Positions 35,351 to 46,490 of a DNA stretch of 64,000 bases are shown in pieces (position 1 is the stretch's first letter; every line of letters begins with the position of its first letter). The notes beneath the pieces are model-generated. The model was not told the DNA's origin. It worked only from the letters and a program-made list of their open reading frames with translations, and made no database searches. Source of the DNA: Diploscapter coronatus (lineage: Eukaryota > Nematoda > Chromadorea > Rhabditida > Rhabditidae); assembly GCA_964036155.1 (NCBI GenBank), contig OZ038422.1:32821201-32885200 (forward strand). The letters are read 5' to 3'. The translations under genes were made by a program, and so were the position numbers.

Positions 35351-36357
35351 CAGGGTGTTTCAAGTTTATCTCTATTTTATTTTTTATCCAAATTGAGTAG
35401 GGTTTTTTATTGTGCTCTCCTTACGTAATGGTTTTGTTTGGTATAACTCTTGGGTCGAAACCAATTACCCATATCCGTAAAATCATCTGTTTTTTAAAAC
35501 TAATTCTTGATAGTCTAAGAAAACTTTTAAAAAATGCATAACTCCCTTATTTCTGAACCAAATTGAGTAATTCTTTTTTATTTTGTAGATTTTGAGTAGA
35601 AGACTATCATAAAAATAAAAAAGAAAATTTTAGGATAATATTTTTGGTAGGAAAAAGTTACTCGAAGTTACCCTATATACTCGTACTGTGTTTACAAATG
35701 AAATATGGGTTAACATCGAATTTTTCGATGAAATCTTGTAGAGAACTTCAAGTTGATCAACTTTTGTTCCAGAGCTTATTCTAGAATGTGCACACACAAG
35801 GAGGTATGAATTTTTGAAATTTACTGCCCTAAAGACACTTTGCAATAGTTGGTCGTTGAACTTCAAAAAATTCTGGAGCCCCAACAGTAATGAATCCAGG
35901 GTCGGTCCAACGACGAAGTTGTTCACCATGCCCATCTACACCAAATACCGAGAGGATGAATTGTCACAACGTTATTTATGCGCAAACACAGTATGGGCTG
36001 AAAAGTACGCAATCAAGACGCGAAAAGTGCGCATCTCTGCAAGAAGTTGGTATTCAAAAATTATCTTTTGATGTCTGATAATCTAGAGATCAAATTCTGA
36101 CGAATAAAAAAAGAATCATTCAATTTGGTCCAAAAATAAGAAAGTTATGAATTTTTGAACATTTTCTTAGATATCACAAATTAGCTTCTCCAAAAACAGG
36201 TAGTTTTCTGGGTATGGGTAATTGGTTTCGACTCAAAAGTTATACCAGACAAAACCCTAACGTAGGGAGAGTACCATACAAAAACCCTACTCAATTTGGA
36301 TAAAAAATAAAAAAGTTATTAAAAAATAAAATAGAGAGATAAACTTGAAACACCCTG
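35351..36357. mobile_element. 1,007-bp TA-flanked foldback transposon (non-autonomous)
   Basis: It begins CAGGGTGTTTCAAGTTTATC and ends with the reverse complement. TA lies immediately outside at 35349-35350 and 36358-36359. Terminal repeats exceed 120 bp and the halves share further inverted blocks (the GTACTGTGTTTAC region). No transposase frame. TA duplication and long inverted ends suggest a Tc1/mariner-superfamily passenger. Confidence 0.85.
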
Positions 36358-36410
36358 TACATTTTCTACAACTTTTAAAATAAAATATCATGAAACACAA
36401 TACATTTTAG

Positions 36411-37000
36411 AAAGAAAATCCGTAATTCTCTCATTCGGCATCGGAAATGGCACCGATTCGGAATTGCAGTTGAGGAACGTATGGAAATCGATAACGTGAA
36501 GTATTTTCTTTTCATTTTTTGCAGGCCTCAAAATCACTAGTGGAACTCTATGGAGCTGATCCAATCCATTATCCAAACGCAGAGCTATTCGGTCAAATTG
36601 GGACATTCTTCAATTTTGCATTGAGTGGAGAAGCAGGGATTTTTGACGCTCATGTTCTTGTCAATGGAGTCGTTGATCTTTTATCAAATATCTATGCTCA
36701 TAGAATTGTTTAATAAAATTCCAAGATCTTACGTGCACAAAGATGTACCAGTTCTAAGTTTGAGATACTTCCTTGTGGAAATACTCAAAGTTAAGGTACG
36801 TTTTCATTAGTCAAATAATCATAGAAGTATCTATTTTTAATTTCTAGAATGCTACTATCGTCTAATAATCTCAAAAACTTCAGTTTTTCGACGATATATG
36901 GATAGATGCCGAGGGTGGTGAATTTGGTTTCCTGAACTATTTCTTCTACAGAGGAGTACTGGACGAGAACGATATCACAGTTTGCCAGATGAATTTCGAA
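36411..37000 (+). pseudogene. FkbM-like (Methyltransf_21) gene remnant, truncated at both ends
   Basis: Exons 36411-36478, 36525 to about 36795 and 36884-37000 encode a second FkbM-type sequence: VILSFGIGNGTDSE, VELYGADPIHYPNAELF, FDAHVLVNG, LRYFLVEILK, DDIWIDAEGGEFGFLNYFFY and DENDITVCQMNFE. These match the nematode family order (SFGIG, YGADP, DxEGGEF, CQxNxE). After VLVNG (about 36670) the frame must shift to reach the next conserved part, and no splice pair in correct phase was found. The 5' exons are missing where the foldback element at 35351-36357 lies. The 3' exon is missing where another begins (37099). It is a different paralogue from 15422-17933. Confidence 0.75.
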
Positions 37001-37098
37001 GTGGGCAATATAATTTTTTTTTTAATTTCCGAAAATAAACGGAAACAATGATTTTCAAAATTTCGGAAAGCAGAAACAATTTCTGGACGGCCCTGATA

Positions 37099-38081
37099 AG
37101 CATAGATTGCGTATTGTGTATACATATAGGGATAATCGAGGGCGTAGAACTCGAATATGAGGTTTATTTACATTCTGGGACAATTTACAATACTTAATTT
37201 AATAAGACCTCCTTATATAGCGAATATCGTAAGAAAAAGTGTACCATACACATTATCCAAACCCTACCCCTACTCTTTTCTATCTTATTCTATACTCTTT
37301 AGGCTGATAGATGCGTGGGTACCTTCGCATATTTATGTTTCGAATATTGATCATTTTAGAAAGAGGTCTTCTACTAAATTGACCTTTGTATCTTGCTCTA
37401 CAGGGTGCGGAATAATTATGGAGGCACTTATTCGTGTGCTAATTGCTAGCGAGGTATAATATCAGATAATTTTCTAAACTGATTTTAGCATTATGCGACA
37501 TAATTATACCAAAATTTTTTTAGAAAATATTTTTATAAACTGAGAAAAATTAAAAAATAGCGTTATGCTTGGTGAATCAAGCTATTTTAGAGATGAACAA
37601 ATTTTTAATTTTGCTTACTATATGTCCACATTTGATTTGTTCGTTCCAGTTATACAACGTGCCTTATGGACCTTTAACAATCATATGTCATGGCCCCCAA
37701 AAATTCATATTTCACAATTATAAAAGTGTCCTTATGGGTTTATGATTTGTAAGCTCCAAAGATTCTATTAAAAAAACTATTTGGGATAGTTGGTGCCAGA
37801 TTATACACATCTGACAGCAAATAATAAGCCCTTCCATAATTTGTCCGCGTCCTGTAGAATATTCTCGCATAAAAACTAACTTCATATTCGAATTCTACAC
37901 CTTCAATAACCTTTATAAACATGCATTATTCAGTATAATTCTATACACTGCAATATTCGCTATATAAGGAGGTCTTATTAAATGGGGTATTGTAAATTGT
38001 CCCAGAATGTAAATAAACCTCATATTCGGGTTCTACGCCCTCGATTATCCCTATATGCATACACAATACGCAGTCTATGCT
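37099..38081. mobile_element. 983-bp TA-flanked foldback transposon (non-autonomous)
   Basis: Terminal repeats of about 130 bp begin AGCATAGATTGCGTATTGTG (left) and pair with the right end near 37950-38081. TA flanks at 37097-37098 and 38082-38083. No transposase frame. The 100- and 60-codon frames inside derive from the repeats. Confidence 0.82.
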
Positions 38082-38083
38082 TA

Positions 38084-39061
38084 CTGTAGCCAATTTCCTA
38101 TATAGTCTTGTATTTTGCAGGTATTACTAGAAGCTCTAGAACACGTTTTCGCTAAAAATAAATATCGTATTCGTATTCAGCTCACTCGATTACCTCAAAA
38201 TAATCATTTTTAATGATTTTGTTACCTCCTGAAAACTAAAATCTTACCGATTTTTGATAGAAAACTCGAAGGTCTGTCAAGAGTTTTCTAAATAAGTTCG
38301 ACTTTTCGAAAGACCGAGTATAAACGAAGTTTCTCTGGAATTTTAGCAAGTGGTTAGAACTCGGGGGTTCCGCTCGTATTAGGTAAAGCTTGAAAATGAA
38401 TAGACTACAAAAATAAAATCAATTTCAACGAAAAACAGAACGAGCGGTCAAAAATGAAGAGGAATGTTGCGAAGCGATAGATACATAATAACAGAAAACG
38501 ACAAACTCATGATTTTATTTTCAAAACTTCAACCCATAACTCTAAAAACAATAATAAATAACAAAATGGATCAGGTTTGGTACCAAAACGATATATCACA
38601 AAATCATAAAATAACCGTAAATTATGATTCTCATTTTTTCCGACAAAATTCCTAGAAAAATACCCTGAAGTTTGAAAATTCGTGTGACTAGAAAATATTA
38701 GTTAGTTTAAGAAAAACAAATTCTAGAAAAAGAAACTAATGCACTATTCAAAGAATTCGATTTCAAATTTTGTATAATTTTTCCAGAAAATAGTACGAAA
38801 GTAAAAATGAAAATAAAACAGTGCTTTGCTTTCCCTTTTATTTGTCCGGTGAAGCCTCACTAAAATTGCATCAAAATCGATATTTGCAAATTTATAACGC
38901 ATTTTTTGAAAAATCTAATCAAATATGATTGTCGAAAATATTTGTTTGAATGTTTTTATGAGTTTTGTTTTAAGATAACGCACAGGTAGAAAGTTATTTC
39001 CAGGTTTCTGAAAAAATGACGCCGGACAGGTCAAGGCACTGCGAAGAAGGAACTCAAATTG
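38084..39061. other. Gene-free stretch downstream of the OAC gene
   Basis: No exon chain. A candidate poly(A) signal for the OAC gene (TTTATT on this strand) is at 38837-38842. Confidence 0.4.
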
Positions 39062-42000
39062 TTAAACCAACTGCGGATATTGTTTCGCGAATTTCTCCGC
39101 CAATCGCTGATAGACGATTTTGACTTTGTCGCGGCCGAACTTCGAAAAATGCTGGGTGTTGTCCAAATAGGCCAAATTCGTGTTCTCGTCGTACAGAGAA
39201 AACTGAACATTCTTATTTTATTCCTTTTTATGTTATTATATTTTAGAATTTCAAATAGTTTAACGTAATATTTCTAGTTTTTCAATTTTCTAAGTAAGTG
39301 ACTTTCTTCAATTCTGTTTTTTATTTTAAAAATCTCACCTCCCCCTTCTTATTCAGCATTTCAGGATAATAATCGAATAATTCGCATCTTCCTTGGCATC
39401 TGAAATTTAATTTTTAAAGAATTAAACAAATTTGCGTGTTAAATTTCACGTTTTCATTTTCACGAGATGTTCGAATCGAATTCGCTCCCATTTTTCGTTA
39501 TGGATGGTGAAACGGTCCTGAATTTTAATATTGTTTTTTACAAATTGTATTTTTCTAATAAATGATCAACTTTCTACAAAAAATTTTTAAACTCACTCCA
39601 GCAAACCTGAGCGGCTTGTTTTCTTTCAAAATCCATTTATTTATATATCCGACGCAATAAGTTAGGCATTTTGGCAAGGCCTGTTGGATGTAAATCTGAA
39701 AAAATCTTGTTTTTCTCTTCAAATCTTCTCCCGATTTAACCAAGAAAATTAACAAAAAATCAAGGTGTTTACTACAAAGTTTGGAGAGAAAATTTTTGAT
39801 ATTTCAAAATGAAAAATTAAGGTATTTACTACAAATTTATAAAGGAAGACAAACTAAAAGTTAATTTTAAAGACAAACTAAAAAAAAATTTTCACACCTT
39901 CAAAAGCTCGTCCTGTTTGAGATACCAACTAAGCATTCGGACGTGTTGTTGATAGACATTGTCCTGCTCGATCGGCTTCGTCTCGTCCAATTGAGCCATA
40001 CCCATTATCGGCCTGAATTTGCATTTGTGCTTTTTAAATTTAATTTAATCTTTTTTACCTTTAAATTTCATCTTTTAATTATACCTTAAATTTAAACTGT
40101 TTTATTTTTCTTACCTATGCAGCATGAAAAGTACATCGGGCTTGATTTGGTTGTAAACGTCGTGCCACTGTGTTAATAAGCGGCAGCCACCGTCCTGTTT
40201 TTCCATAAGGGGTTCGCAGGCTAGAATTTTTCTCCAAGCATATATTTTCATTTTTTTATTTCAAAATCTTTAAAAAAAATCTCAATTTTTCGAATAAACG
40301 AAGTTTAACAAGCTCACTTGGTAGACAGAAAAAGTGAAACTCTCTCGTCAAATTCTGGAACGCTTCATAGACGATGTGACCTTGATTGCAGGCGTACGAG
40401 TTTCCGATCACCAGGAATTTTACTTTTCCCGTGTGCTTGCCCTAAAGTTCATAATCGAGTCGGCAAGATTCTTGATTTAGGTTTGTTGCCTTTTTCAAAA
40501 ATTTCTCAAAAGTCTATATAAAATTTTAATTTTGCTAACACAATTTATCAAAAATCATGGAAAGTCTATCAAATCGGATTTTTACCAGGAAAATAGATAA
40601 GTTTTCAGGATTTTCTTTTAATCTTGTCAAAAATATTGAAGACTTCAAGATAAATTTCGAAAAAATGAATTACCGGCATTTTACACCATCCGAAGGGGGC
40701 TTTGATTTCTTTGGATCCAAAATCGACGTGAGTGCAATTTTCTACCGCATTACTCGCCCCGACCCGAGTCATGCCCTCGTAGTAATTCAGCGCTACGGCG
40801 ACTGCTGAAAAATATGCCCTGTTTTTGCAAAATTCAACCCCGTCCCAAAAATTTGAAATTAAAAATAAAACAAAAACTCACAGAGATTTTTGGACGGGTC
40901 GCCCTTTTCGAGGTCCAAATCGTAGACACCAAACTTTCGTTCATAGTCGATTCGGTTCGTTATGATCGAAGGCTGCGTCAGAATTAGGGAGATCACGAAT
41001 AAGAGACCGATCTGAAAGTAGAAGACCTTTTCAAACAAATAAAAGGGTCCTTAGAATGTGAAGACGGTTTAACTGAAAATATAATTCTTAAAAATAAAAA
41101 GACTCTCTAATAATAAATTTTTGAATTTTAAAAGTTCAAATGAAACATTCAGATAGAAAAACATTGGCATTGAAACCTACTAAGATGAAGATTTTCACCG
41201 CCCCCAATTTCAGGTATGGCTGTTCGTAGGCGAAATAAATGATGCTGGCCGTGAGGAAACTGAGACCTATCCCGATCAATAGCGCTGAAGTCGATTTTTG
41301 TTTAATTCTGAAGAAAAGATTCAAAATGACAACCTGGATAATTCGCTGCTTCGTTATCTACGAAATAATATGGAGAAATACCTCTCCCCTACCACCTTAA
41401 CTATGGGCGACGAAGTAACGAGTTATCCAAATTGTCCTTAAAATTACCCAAATTACTGTCCGGGGCGAAATACTTGGTCGTTACAAAAATCGGCCAGTGC
41501 ACTAGGTAGAGTGAGTAGGAGATATTCCCGATGTAGTTCATCAGTGCGTTTGAAAGGATCCAGATCTTCAAAAAAATTAATTTTCATGAGAAAGAAGTTC
41601 AGATTTCAGAAATTTTTCTACTGTTGAATTTTAGAAGAAAAATACAAAATGATTTTTTAGAAAATAAAGAAAAATCCCACCTCATAGTATTCTCCGATGG
41701 CGATCAAAATCGTCGTCAGGAAGGTCATTTCTATCCTCAGATGGTGTGGCTCCTCGGTGGACCAGGAAAATGTGACCATGATCAGAGCGAACAGGAAGTA
41801 GGCTATATACGGAAGGAGTCGTCTGTCTTCAGCCATCATTTGGACTGAACATTTCATTTTCAATTTATTTATTGAAATTTTAACATAGAAACACGTTATA
41901 TAATATTTTGACTTTTTAAAATATGTTCTATTTTATGATTTTTATCCCCATAGAAAATTTACATTTTTCGCGAACATAATCGATTTTTTCCTGAAAGGAG

Positions 42001-44003
42001 TATCTTTAGTCGGCACTTTGAAAGGTTCCTGAATTGGAATTATTCTCTTCCAAAATCGATTGGAATTTTTTTCAGATCGGACTAAAGAATTTCAATATCC
42101 CTTTTTTCGATTTTAATTTTTTTGACTTTCTCCAAAAGTTAAATTTTGAACCAAAGTTGTTCAAATAAAGCTTACAATCGGGCATTTTACGTGGCACATT
42201 TTTGTGAAGTCTGCACAAAGTTAACAAACAACAAAGAATGAAAATTATGAAAACCAAAGAAACGAGATTTTTAACCTTTCAAAAAATAAAAGTCGATATT
42301 TTTGAGAAATTAAAAAAAAAAAATCACCGTCTTGGTTTTCGCTTTTATCCTGATCGTTCAGCAAAAGCCTCGTCTCTTTGTCATCGTTGTTGTTCACTTC
42401 TGGCTGAAGGTCCTGAAAATTGCAGATAATTAGATTTTAATTATTTTTTCAATAAAAATAAATAAATCTAGTGAAAAAATAAGAATGTATAAAATTAAAA
42501 ATCGACTTCAAAATTCGATCTGCAAAAATAGTATATCATATTGAGAGAAGAAGAGCACTTATTCTTTATCTCTCTCTCGAAAAGGTGCACTATTTTCTGC
42601 GGACCATCGATCTGAGAAGTATAAATTGAAAAACCCACCTTCTTTTCATAGACCGTCGCAACGTATGCTGTAATTCCGGCACAGAATTGCCAAACCCTCG
42701 CAAATGTCGAATTGAAGGCGATCGTATCGTTCGAGATCAAGTGGTAAAACAGTGAAATTGAGCCGATTCCTGGAAATGTATTCTTTTTCTAAATAAAAAT
42801 GGTAGCATTGATATGGTATCAACCAAAAAATAATCTTAAAAGTCGGTAGCATGAAATGGTAATCAAAATTGTATTTCATAAATGGTGCCAAAATGGTCAC
42901 CTATGAAAAAACGCATCGCCGAAATGGGCAGTCGTCTTTGGGCCATGAAGAGGAAGGGAACCAGGAAATACCATTTGATCTCGACACACAACGACCAAGT
43001 GTGCGTGAATAGGTCCTCGGCGTCTGCCAACTGCAAACTATTGGTTTTTTTGTATTCCAAGTTTTATCTTTTTAGTTTCGAAAAGATGCAATTCATCAAA
43101 AAATGTCTTTCAAAACTCCAAAAAGCAAAAATTGTACTAAATAAAAATCAATAATCAAATGCCCTCAACATAGTCGGAAACAAGCAAGTCAAAAGTTACT
43201 CTTTGCAATTATCTCTTCTAAAAATGAAAATATTTTTAAAAAATCGTCCTCTTCAACAAAGTTGCAAGGATTAATTAGAAAAATTTGTTAAATAAAAAAA
43301 TAAATCCGCCCACCAATTTGGCGTAATTCTGTTCGGGATCGAACTCGGACTTCATGTTTGTTAGAAGGAAAATGGCCTTCATGCCACTGCTCGTGTTGAT
43401 GTCGTACGACGGCTCGGGCAGAAACACGTACATAACCACGAAGATCAGCCCAATGGCCAGGTAGTAGAGTGGAAAGATGCGCTGAATTCGCGATTTTGGC
43501 AAAATAGATGTTTTTGCAACATAAAATTTTATGTAACAAACATTTTAAAAACTCGATAAATTAGTCATTTTTCTGGGTTAAAAAATTATACCTTGGCCCT
43601 CCGATAATAGAAGGTCTGTAAAGCCTGTCGATCCAAAACCTCGAATTTACAAACGATCATCCCTATCAGGTAGCCGGAAATCACGAAAAACCTGAAAAAT
43701 TAGAAATTCAAGAAAATACTCTAATAAAAAAAATCTTTTTAAACTCACATATCCACACCAACGTATCCATTCGGAAAATACCCTGGAAAGTAGTGGAATA
43801 ACAGCACCAAAATAATGGCCCAGGCTCTGAAAAATAACACTAATATTTCGTAAAAGAACGACAAAGTTTAGTATTAGAGCATGTTTTAACTTTAAAAAAT
43901 ACCGTAATCCTTGAATATCCCTTCGTTTAGGCTGGTGCGCTTTAGCAGCTGGTATCGGTGTGAACTTCGGGTTTAAAATGTGTCCATTTTGAGAATTCTT
44001 CAT
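39062..44003 (-). CDS. OAC-type membrane O-acyltransferase (Acyltransferase_3 plus SGNH domain)
   Basis: Eighteen exons in phase: 43903-44003, 43749-43826, 43592-43691, 43314-43481, 42901-43030, 42639-42769, 42328-42412, 41681-41844, 41448-41565, 41181-41284, 40882-41011, 40674-40804, 40318-40441, 40115-40220, 39898-40012, 39607-39695, 39339-39399 and 39062-39202, 691 residues. The N-terminal part is Acyltransferase_3: RDIQGLR, catalytic-type His45 in LLFHYFP, GVDMFFVISGYLIG, FTHTWSLCVEIKWY and YIGNISYSLYLVHWPIF. The C-terminal part is SGNH-like: VIGNSYA (Ser495), then a C-terminal D659...H663. Such proteins move acyl groups onto extracytoplasmic sugars or lipids in multi-pass membranes; the substrate here is unknown. 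The DNTQH spacing is one residue longer than the usual DxxH. Intron 42413-42638 could hide an alternative exon. Confidence 0.9.
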
Positions 44004-45566
44004 TTTCTTCTGGGATTTCTAAACTTTATCAAATTAACAAACCTCTATTTAGATGCTTCATAGATTATAACTAGAAAATTTCAAAATATTATTCGAGCAT
44101 TAAAGGAATGAAGAAAGAGAATAAACTAAACTTTTTAGAAAGATATGTTTCAGATTCTGAACGATCAATATCAGACCACATAAAACTCCGAATAAGCGAT
44201 CGGTTAGAGAACAAGATAAATTCGCTAGTTGCAATAAAAATTCTAAACCCCTATCTTAAAAGAACGAACATTCATGAAGAGCCGCCCAAAAATGCCCAAT
44301 TTACATTACCAAATTCAAAATAAATTCATTCGTTTTTTGAGTAGAAGATATGAGGTATAAAAACCATTTGCAAAATATCGTAATTTCAAAAATACATATT
44401 TTCCTTCAAAAATGCTCCATATTAATGAATCAAAGCTTCCTCTTTATCGCCAGAGGCGTATGTATCCGGGTTTCCCCTACCTTGATTCTTAATCTCTATC
44501 GGGAGACTTTCCATGAGAGGGGAGAGGAAGTTTCACTCTTTTGTTCTCTAATGAAGCAGGCTCGTATTCGTACGTTAGCGGTGAAATTGGCAAAGATAAG
44601 GATAATTATTATCGATCCCCGGGTTTAGAGAGATTTCTACAAAAGAAAAAGTCGCGTTCAAATGATCAGCGAAAAATCCTATCTTTCAAGCGGCAATTTG
44701 GAAGCCATAAGCTCCCTGGAGTCGTGCGAAATAGTGTGAGGGAAGAGAAACCCGTACCTTCCAATACTCTCCCCTAACCATATACTGCTTCGCAATAGTT
44801 TGAGGACTTATGGTTTTCAAATAGCCATTTTAAACGAATTTTCGTTTTTAGATGATAGGAAAAGTTCGATAAAAATGATTACAAGTTGAAAAAGAAACTA
44901 GATTTAAATTCAAATTTCTGTAAAACTCCCGAAACGTTTATTCTAAATTTGGAAAATATATTAAAATATGGGGACTTATTAGATTTAAATGTGGTTAAAA
45001 TGTATAATATGCTGATTATTGTTGTACGTGAAATGTGTACAATAGATTTTCAGAGGAGCATGAGATATTTTGACAGAGAATTGAAATTAAAGGTAAAATA
45101 GTGAAAAATAAACAGATATCGTCAAACCTACTCCGTAGAGCAATTGTATCGAGTGCCGCTGATTCATCTTTGAATTGTTTTTGTTTTGATTTATGAATTT
45201 TTGAATGATCAATGAAGAAGTGTCAAAATAAGCCTAGCGCATTGGTCGTAGTAAAATTGTCGCACTTCGAGTGTGAAAATATTTGTATTCCAAAAGAGGG
45301 CTGGCTAAATTCAATTAGGATTCAGACAATTTTCCATGTACCATTAAATCGTTTAGATCAAAATCTAGCAGGTGAAATTTAGCTCAAAATGAGCAAAATC
45401 GATCATTTTCAAGGGGATTAGCCGTGATCATAAACTGATTTTGTCTATGATGATGAGAACATTTCATAGATTCAGTAAGAGGAACCGAATTTCTCATGAT
45501 CAAAATATCGTGAGCACGAAAATATGATCTTATTTAATTTAAATATTTTGAAAAGTAGGTTTTATC
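44004..45566. other. Gene-free stretch upstream of the OAC gene
   Basis: Probably holds the OAC promoter. Two short plus-strand frames (44108-44323 and 44886-45101, each 71 codons, charged) have no recognisable family or linked exons. A palindromic element sits at 44692-44826. Confidence 0.4.
44692..44826. mobile_element. Palindromic MITE-like element
   Basis: The ends GGCAATTTGGAAGCCATAAG and CTTATGGTTTTCAAATAGCC are imperfect inverted repeats. Same family as 61991-62136. Confidence 0.7.
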
Positions 45567-46490
45567 AAGGGATACTCTACTATCTTTTGTGCGTAAAAAT
45601 AGCATCTGTCACGCCTCAGAAATTCCTTTACGAAATACTTTGAATAATTGGACAGAAAGATTGTTGCAGAATATTTTTTTAAAAAAAATGAACTTTCGAA
45701 AATGGGAAAAAAATAAGTTAAAATTCTCGCAAGCCCACTAAAAAAGATTGTTTGAAATACTGAAAGTGAATTTTTATCGCAAGCTGTGTAAACATACAGG
45801 ACAAGATCGAAAATTCAAAATTTACAAATGTTTCAATGAATTCGACGAAAAACCCCAATTCTTCGACTTTGAATTCAATACTTCGTGGCAGTTCGTAAAA
45901 CACGGTACGATATTTCCAGTAAGTTATAGCACGCGCTCTATTAACATACGGCACGATTATTTTCTTCGCCAACGTGTCTTTTTCACATTATCTCCGTTTT
46001 ATTTTTCATTTTTTGTTTTTCTTTCGGAAATTTCGATATGACGGAACTATAGACGAGAGTGAAGGTAAAGCCAAATATCGTCGAAAAAATAGACCTCATT
46101 ATCTTTACCATTTCAATACATTTATAATAGCCGTGTTTTTCACATTATTTCGAAAAAAAAATTCTTTGAGTTCTTATGCATCTAAATCTACTCAACGGTG
46201 GATAACATGAGAAGATTTGAGAAACTATGTTTTCAGATAGAAAAATCATTCTATTAATTGATAGAAATCTTGCCGTATTTTAATGGAAGGCATACCATGA
46301 TATACTAAAAGCGTGCCATCAAATACTGGTTGCCATATTTCTTCTATTAGAAATTATAAGCATATGTGACATATTATTGATCATATTTAAAACATAACAA
46401 AACATTTAAGACAATGCTTAAATAATGAAAATAATGAAGATATACAATAATATCCTCAGAACATTTGTTCTTAATCTAACTTACTAAGTA
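45567..46490 (-). repeat. Right arm of inverted repeat IR3
   Basis: Reverse complement of 33580-34650 without the 159-bp segment. With its partner it brackets about 11 kb containing the OAC gene. Confidence 0.85.

Noticed and set aside
37157..37459. 100-codon frame
   Set aside because: Starts in the terminal repeat of the foldback element and has no family features.
42495..42638. Possible extra OAC exon beginning IDGPQKIVHLF
   Set aside because: Its acceptor fits but no donor allows an in-phase join to the next exon, whereas skipping it joins in phase.
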